Source: Dichetophora obliterata (Eukaryota; Arthropoda; Insecta; Diptera; Sciomyzidae). From it: 64,000 nucleotides of DNA. The DNA is taken from NCBI GenBank assembly GCA_963920525.1, contig OY986438.1, forward strand, positions 133,950,671 to 134,014,670, written 5' to 3'. Below are positions 58,618 to 64,000 of this stretch, one piece after another. A program made the position numbers and the translations under genes. Within the stretch, counting starts at the first letter, position 1. Each line of letters begins with the position of its first letter. A model generated the notes under the pieces. It was not told the DNA's origin, ran no database searches, and saw nothing but the letters and a program-made list of their open reading frames with translations.

Positions 58618-60182
58618 GAAAAATAGTATAATAAAAAAGCAAAAAGTTAATAAAAAACAGTTTTTATTTTTATACGACCACAGCCCAATTTATAATAGCA
58701 ACAAACGACAGAAGGCCGAAACAACAACAAAATTTTTCATTGTTAAATAGATACATATATATAAAAAAATTAATTCTGTCACTCCATGTCCCATTATAAC
58801 AAAAAATAATTGAATTTTTAATTTATTAAAATGTTCACATCACAAATTTTTATAAATAGATTAACGGTTTTCTCGCCATTTAGCTGAAAATTAAAAAATT
58901 ATTTCAAACTACGCTCCGTTTTAGTTTGGTATAACAACTAGAACTGAATCCAATTACAAAAGCAAGTGTTTAAAAAGGCGTTATTTTATTTTAGCTGTCA
59001 ATCTTTTATTTTGTTTTCTTTAGTTTGTTTCTATCTGAATCAAGTCTATTTCGCTATTTCACATTTTCTCGGAATTTTTATAAACAAACTTATGAAATTT
59101 TAATTGATCACTTATAATTGCAATCTTAACTAACGGTTCCTTTTTTTTTGCCCTAGGAATTATTTTTTGTGTGTCAACGTAAAGCAAATTAGAAAATTTG
59201 CTCTACACTTGCTGGCTGACATAAAACCCCTCTTTTATTCATTCCAGAATTAATTTGATAAGAAGAAAAACAGAACTTAAAGTATCACAAAAAATGCTGA
59301 TCGTTTTCCATTAATTTAAATGCCAACCATTTGCAATTTCAAATGTCTATTAATGCATAATATTAATTTCAGAACAGATTTGATAAGAAGAAAGGCAGAA
59401 TTTAAAATACATTCTAAATTTCAATAACAATACGCTTAGAAAAATTTTATACTGTGGTATACTTTACACCACAGAAGCAAATAGCAACCATTATTTCAAC
59501 CTCAAACCCAATGAGATAGCATCCCTTTTTATTTCGCCCTAGTTGATTAAGAACATTAACATAACGACATGGCAACATCTTTTTTTCATATATCTACCAC
59601 TCTTGGCAGCTTAATTTAGGAACAGTTAACTTTAAAAATTATCTTCATCTTCTAATAATTAATTTATTATCACCACTGCTGCCAAAACGCTATACCTGTT
59701 GTCCATTCGATATTTTTTAGCTTAATGAGGTTCAACAACAAATGGGATCGCTTAGACGCAAAGATTAATTTTTAGTTATTCAGTCGTACACCCAGGCTTG
59801 GCAACATGTAGTATCGTCTGAGCCCACCTTATAAAGTGTTTTCAGCCCTGCTGCTGTCTAAAACAAAGTTTACTGATTTCAGCTGTAAAAGGATACAAAA
59901 CATATCTTTAGCAAAAATGAATGATATTTTTAAGTGATTTATCTAAAGTGTTTACAAGATTAGATTATTTCCAACAGATTTCTCAGGTGCTCGGATGGAC
60001 AAACGATACATCTTGCACAAAAGCAAATCGGAAGATAAAAGTTCAGTTCAGTTTTTTTTTTCGTACCAGAAATAATGCCAAGCTATACTAAAAACAAAGG
60101 AAGCTTTTGTTTTTGTCGAATTATTTGTAAACAAACTGAAAAATAAAGCCATGGCAAATTGTTATGAATACCAACATAAAGC

Positions 60183-60515
60183 AAAAGTACCGACGTACTA
60201 GTACCCTCTGATTTATATGAAACTTTCATACAAGCTTATAGGTACGAGTACCATTGGTACCTTGGTACCATTCGCACCACAGATGTGATTCGCACTTTTT
60301 GTTTGTTTGCACTTCATACGTAAACAAACAACCAAATGCTAGAAGTGCTGCCAAATCGCTATAATGCGAACCAAAAAAAAACGAGTGTGGCCACACCAAG
60401 AAAAAAATACACAGAAAAGCGATGAAAATAAAAGTGTACTAGTACGGAAAATGTTGTACCTCGTACGTGAAGAATAAAAACGTGTCCAAAATGGTACGAA
60501 AGTACGTACCTGTGC
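60183..60515. repeat. GTAC-motif cluster
   Basis: GTAC occurs 14 times within about 330 bases, in settings such as ggtacc, agtacc and cgtacg, close to the right end of the hAT-like element. Clustered short motifs next to an end are typical of subterminal transposase-binding sites. That role is inferred. Confidence 0.6.
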
Positions 60516-60722
60516 AACCTTGGCAGGCATGCAGGCCCTGCCAAAAAACGAGATAGAAATAACTTTTTCTTGCTTTTTCACATAGTTTACCTGCGCCTGT
60601 CTGCTTCGGCGCTTACTCTGCGGGCAGCCTAACAGTCTCCTGCTTTCCTAATTCTTGGAACCAGCTACGGTCATTCCAATCGCAAAAGTCACTAATGCAC
60701 ACGCTATAAAAGTCTTTAGACC

Positions 60723-61716
60723 CACGGTTGCCACTTTGGTACAATTGTACCAAAATTAGTACATTTATTTTAAATTTAACAACTTGTTACAAAAAGTGAA
60801 ATTTGGTAGCACTGGAGAAATGTTCAGACTTATGTTTAGTGAAACTTGCAATGCATTAAGTTCTGAAAGTTTACATGCTTTTTTTGTCATATATATTAAA
60901 AAACACATTTTTTGAGACATGTTTTGAGACTTGAGGATTTTTTGTGAATATTTCCACTAAAGCAGAAAAATATCTCAAATCAGAAATTTTTTCTTATTGC
61001 CAAGGAAGAGATCTTCTCTTCAAGATCCAATAGATCAAGATCAATCAAGATAGGTAGAGAAGATCTAAATGTTTTGAACATAATAACATCTTCACAAGTT
61101 ATGTCAGAAAACAAAATTTCTTTATTGCCATAATTCAATAATTCATATTAAAATATCATCTCATAGAATGCTACCTTCTCATAGAATCTTGTTCAGGTTT
61201 CAAATATAAGTTTTTAAATTTGTAATGACGTTGGGAAAAAATTTGGGTACTTTGGGAAAAGTCAGGGTCGTGAAGAATGGATTGGGGAAAATTTGTTTTA
61301 ATGATTTTATCAATTTTGTAAATAGTCTGATGAGCCTTCCACATAACTCAGCAGCTGCTGAACCAATCTTTTTTTATTTAAGCCTGTTTAAATCTAAGCC
61401 TAGAAATAAATTAGAATATAAAACACTTAACAACATAAAGCTCTCTTAAAAAAATTGTGTGTCGAACGCAATGAATCTCATTATATTTGGCCAGCAAAAG
61501 AACTATTTTAATGTATTTATAATTTTGATAATAGCGTATAACATTACCTAATATTTTTGTAATGTTTTTTATATACATAAATATATCCCAGTAAATTATT
61601 ATAATAAATGTTATCAAATTATTATATAAAAAAAAAATTGGTACATTTTTTTCGTATTTGGTGCATTTTTTCGGAGGATTTTTTGGTACAACAAAAAAAG
61701 GCAAGTGGCAACCGTG
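60723..61716 (+). mobile_element. hAT transposon with CACGGTTGCCACTT ends, 1.0 kb
   Basis: cacggttgccactt at the left is the exact inverse of aagtggcaaccgtg at the right. Flanks tttagacc (60715-60722) and ttaagacc (61717-61724) are an 8-bp duplication with one mismatch. ggtacaattgtacc lies just inside the left end and ggtac recurs near the right end. The plus strand has a hAT C-terminal remnant, so this is an internally deleted, dead copy. Confidence 0.9.
61315..61449 (+). pseudogene. hAT transposase C-terminal dimerisation remnant
   Basis: FVNSLMSLPHNSAAAEPIFF followed by YLSLFKSKPRNKLEYKTLNN matches the hAT C-terminal motif L-P-x-S-x-A-x-(V/A)-E-R-x-F-S...K-x-R-N-(K/R)-L, with Pro in place of the usual Arg after Glu. 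The frame opens at 61225, but residues before about 30 are not recognisable. The rest of the transposase is missing. Confidence 0.75.
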
Positions 61717-61847
61717 TTAAGACCTGTCAGCATCTTAATTACGTAAACAAATAATTGAATACGTTGAATTACAAAAATACAACAACAATTGTGAGCATGT
61801 GAAATGGGAGAAAAACTGAGAAATTGACACTTCAAATCTCATCAAGA

Positions 61848-62112
61848 TTTCACAAAGATTTCTGACGAAGCCTTTAGCACGGCCGAAATTGCAACAAAAT
61901 CAGCTAGTGATTTTTTTTCTTTTCATATCGAAAAAACTTTGTTGTTGTTGTTTCTTTGGAAAGGTTCGTTAGTACAATTAATTGTCCTAACTTTGACCTT
62001 AAGCTCAATAAAAGATTTTAAACTATCAAACAACTAGAATTTGTATGTAAAATCAAGTATGATTTAAACTATCAAACATTTAGAATTTGTATTTAAATCA
62101 TATAAAATCAAC
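61848..62112. repeat. Solo arm of the 10.9-kb palindromic element
   Basis: Matches the right arm at 11524-11764 in the same orientation: cctttagcacggc, gaaattg, aaaatcagctagtgattttt, ttttcatatcgaaaaaactt, gtttctttggaaag, gttcgttagtacaatt, ttgaccttaagctcaataaa and tcatataaaatcaac. It ends at the same aatcaac as the other copy, marking a likely true terminus, and abuts retrotransposon sequence. Confidence 0.85.
61859..61893 (+). ncRNA. Hammerhead-like core motif (candidate), copy in solo arm
   Basis: ctgacga, a gcc/ggc pair around tttagcac, c, gaaa: the same arrangement as in the arm at 11091-11123, here on the plus strand. No complete ribozyme fold could be drawn. Confidence 0.25.
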
Positions 62113-62251
62113 ACAAAAATTTCTATTACCATACCAGTCGGGTTTTCGTGCAGGGCACAGCTGTGCGACAGCAATCTCAAAAGCTTTTGACAGTGTTAAT
62201 CACGCTCTTTTAGTTAAAAAACTCAAGCTGTTCTTTGGTTGTAATGTAAAT

Positions 62252-62642
62252 TAGAGATGAGCGATTTTTTTAAACCAGTGATTTAGTCACCGTGATTGAA
62301 AAATCACTTGTAACTGCGGTGATGAAATCCTTTCAAGAATCGTGATCAGTGAATGAGCTTTTTTAATTTTTTTCTTATGGCGTTTGCAGCGATTCGTGAT
62401 ATATCCAGTGATATCTTGTTTGGGAGAATTGTTTGACTCTGTCTCTCAAATAAGCATACCATGAGCAACTTGGTATAAGTTTTAATGTTGTTTCGCTCAT
62501 CTCTAATAACTACATACTTGAATATGTTTTTGTTTAGCTATAAAATAACGTGAGCATGGTCACTATATAAAAAAACGGCTTTTTCAAAATCACGTTCACT
62601 AAGAACGCCGTTCCTGAAAAATCACCGTATCGCTCATCTCTA
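62252..62642. mobile_element. hAT MITE, TAGAGATGAGCG ends, 391 bp
   Basis: tagagatgagcgat at the left is mirrored by atcgctcatctcta at the right. Flanks atgtaaat (62244-62251) and atataaat (62643-62650) are an 8-bp duplication with one difference, and removing the insert restores the RT frame (N-V-N-A-A-S). Subterminal caccgt and aaaaatcac motifs are mirrored. No coding capacity. Confidence 0.9.
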
Positions 62643-62958
62643 ATATAAATGCTGCCTCTTTAATTGCTAACTATCTTGATAGTAGAATGCAAAGAGTAAA
62701 GATTGGCAATACCTTCTCTGACTACTTAGTAATTAAAGCTGAAGTGCCCCAAGGGTCTTTACTTGGGCCTCTTCTTTTTAGCTTATTTATTAATGACATT
62801 TTCACAGAGTGTTGCAATATGACGATGCATGCTTATGCAGATGACATTAATTTATATTTTTACTAACTGAATCGGCCTATTTCAGGATTTATTTTAAGAA
62901 CAAATGATGACTTAAGCGCAATATTCATGTGGGCATCTGAAAAAGATCTTTGCCCCAA

Positions 62959-63231
62959 CCTTCACTTGGCCTCGTGGGGTACGTACATACCCCACGTTCT
63001 TTCTCTTTTTGATTTGTTTGGAATTTTTTTCTAGTTTCACGGATTTTTTATGAATCTTTATTTTTTCAACTTGGACTATTCTACAGTTTAAAGTGGTGTC
63101 TAAAGATGATCTCTAAATTTTTTTGAGACATTAATCAATATTTAAAATTTTACTAAGATTTTAATCACAGGGGTTCGTATGTACCCCACGAGTCCAGGTA
63201 TGTTACTCAAGATGAACATGCCAGCTGAAGG
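62959..63231. mobile_element. piggyBac-like MITE, 273 bp
   Basis: Outer ends ccttca and tgaagg, then ctcgtggggtacgtac mirrored by gtatgtaccccacgag. The right flank is ttaa (63232-63235); the left flank is ccaa (62955-62958), apparently a mutated ttaa. Removing the insert with one TTAA restores the RT reading D-L-C-L-N-V-N-K. TTAA targeting is the mark of piggyBac elements. Confidence 0.75.
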
Positions 63232-64000
63232 TTAATGTTAACAAATCCTATATTCTTCCAATTTCTAAGGATAGCCTTGACTTTTCCGAAATTCCGATAA
63301 TTACCCTAAACAACAAACAGCTGAAAATGGTAGACAAAATAAAAAATTTTGGGGTTCTTTGTAAATTCAAAACTAACATGTACTGATCATGTCAATAATA
63401 CTATAAGGCAAGCCTTTTTAATTCTTAAATGCCTCCGTTAATCTTCTATTCTTCACTTCCACTTTGACTAAAAAAGACTAGTTATTCAGCTCATTATTCC
63501 ATTAATAACTTATTCCGAGCTTGTTTACTGCTCTCACTCTGAGCACAAAACTCTTGTTGATTTTAATGATACGGCAAGATATTTATATATGGCGTTAGAC
63601 GTTTTGACAATGTTTCTTCTAGAAGCAAGAAAGTTTAGGGTTATAGCATTATAAGCTTCATAAATGCCAGAAACTGCATATTTCTGCACTAGCTAATATT
63701 AACCAAGACTCCGTCGTACTTTTTTTAAAAACTGCGCTTCAGTGTCTCAAATAGAACCCTTTATTTAATTATGCCGTAATGTTCTTGTTTAAACTCAAAA
63801 CGATTCTTTTTCATTAGCGCCATCAGACTATGGAATTCACTTCCTTTAAATATTCAATCTATTATTAATACGAAGAAATTTAAGCTTGCTGTTGTTTTTA
63901 TATAGTTTTCAAACTCCTAACTATCTTCTCTAGTGTCTTACATGTATATGGTATTTTACCTTCACCTTTTACTTAATTTTTCTTTTTTTCTCTCTCTTCT

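Larger units (their letters stand above)
58252..60522. mobile_element. hAT-like element, 2.3 kb, exact 8-bp target duplication
   Basis: gcaggcat lies directly outside both ends (58244-58251 and 60523-60530). Ends: cagggttgcatcgg and, reversed, caaggttgcacagg (11 of 14), starting CA as in hAT. Inside I recognise no transposase; open frames near 58372-58750 and 60339-60581 are short. A GTAC-rich block marks the right end, and a direct pair ttgataagaagaaa...cagaa lies at 59257 and 59373. Confidence 0.85.
58209..60631. mobile_element. Small MITE with TAGGCTGCCCGC ends, split by a hAT insertion
   Basis: taggctgcccgcagagtaaa with cgctgaaacagg (58209-58240) is mirrored at the right end (cgcttactctgcgggcagcc ending at 60631, preceded by cctgtctgcttcgg). 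Removing the inner hAT and one target duplication leaves a MITE of about 144 bp. Its own flanks show no duplication. Confidence 0.75.
62116..63900 (+). mobile_element. Jockey/CR1-like non-LTR retrotransposon with two MITE insertions
   Basis: RT coding sequence on the plus strand, read as separate blocks around two insertions (62252-62642 and 62959-63231) and a small deletion near 62170. No RNase H is seen. The 5' part is missing, and the coding region decays towards about 63900 near the window edge. Different in sequence from the 37-39 kb element, though of the same general class. Confidence 0.85.
62131..63900 (+). pseudogene. Broken reverse transcriptase of that element
   Basis: LPYQSGFRAGHSCATA is followed directly by ISKAFDSVNHALLVKKLKLF, so about 30 residues are deleted between them. 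After the first MITE come AASLIANYLDSRMQRVKIGN, VPQGSLLGPLLFSLFINDIF and CCNMTMHAYADDINLYF (Y-A-D-D box). After the second MITE come VNKSYILPISKDSLDFSEIP and LNNKQLKMVDKIKNFGVLCK, then frameshifted pieces such as FNDTARYLYMALDVLTMF and AIRLWNSLPLNIQSIINTKK, the usual C-terminal W-N-S-L-P motif. Confidence 0.85.

Overview
The window looks like non-genic nuclear DNA of a higher fly (brachyceran Diptera). It is strongly AT-rich, with many homopolymer runs and CAA/CAT/AT microsatellites, and it is packed with decayed transposable elements of kinds usual in fly genomes. I found no convincing host protein-coding exon, no functional tRNA or rRNA gene and no CRISPR array. Nearly every long open frame is either a piece of a dead transposon or a low-complexity artefact. 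The most likely setting is a large intron or an intergenic, repeat-rich block.

Layout. 1-3040: unassigned AT-rich DNA. 3040-4500: a composite repeat with inverted, direct and tandem modules, one of which recurs at 35.3 kb. 4566-4658: a scrap of RTE-type endonuclease. 4986-7080: a minus-strand non-LTR retrotransposon (reverse transcriptase plus RNase H) ending in a TTAGG-type tail. 9667-9838: a PIF/Harbinger-like transposase scrap. 10088-12346: large inverted repeats enclosing a palindromic element, one arm of which recurs at 61.86 kb. 12577-15756: a possible TIR element and a MITE. 15864-17832: a four-level nest of DNA transposons including a hAT element with an 8-bp target duplication. 19.4-19.9 kb: an ATTCGTA-rich repeat with a tRNA-like core. 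24687-25993: a second hAT element with exact target duplications. 26.2-30.05 kb: a tandem-structured dispersed repeat, then a TIR element carrying smaller MITEs. 30.6-32.4 kb: three more palindromic elements. 36.85-39.19 kb: a minus-strand Jockey/CR1-like retrotransposon.

41509-42140 and 55874-56465 are two copies of one TIR element that carries a tRNA-like module. 42692-44063 and 47408-50815 are two RTE-type retrotransposon copies. The second is split by a 2.2-kb hAT-like element whose empty site is visible in the first. 51.2-52.95 kb: another copy of the dispersed repeat, split by a foldback element. 53.0-54.26 kb: a hairpin and a 1-kb foldback. 58209-60631: a hAT element inside a small MITE. 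60723-61716: a hAT element with a transposase remnant. 62116-63900: a plus-strand non-LTR retrotransposon broken by a hAT MITE and a piggyBac-like MITE.

The parts do not form a pathway. They record successive insertions, and because insertions interrupt other elements and leave target duplications, their relative order can be read. The least conventional signals are the tRNA-like sequences inside TIR elements, hammerhead-like CTGANGA...GAAA motifs shared by palindromic repeats, and a dense GTAC cluster at the end of one hAT element. All identifications come from reading the sequence by eye; no database search was run.
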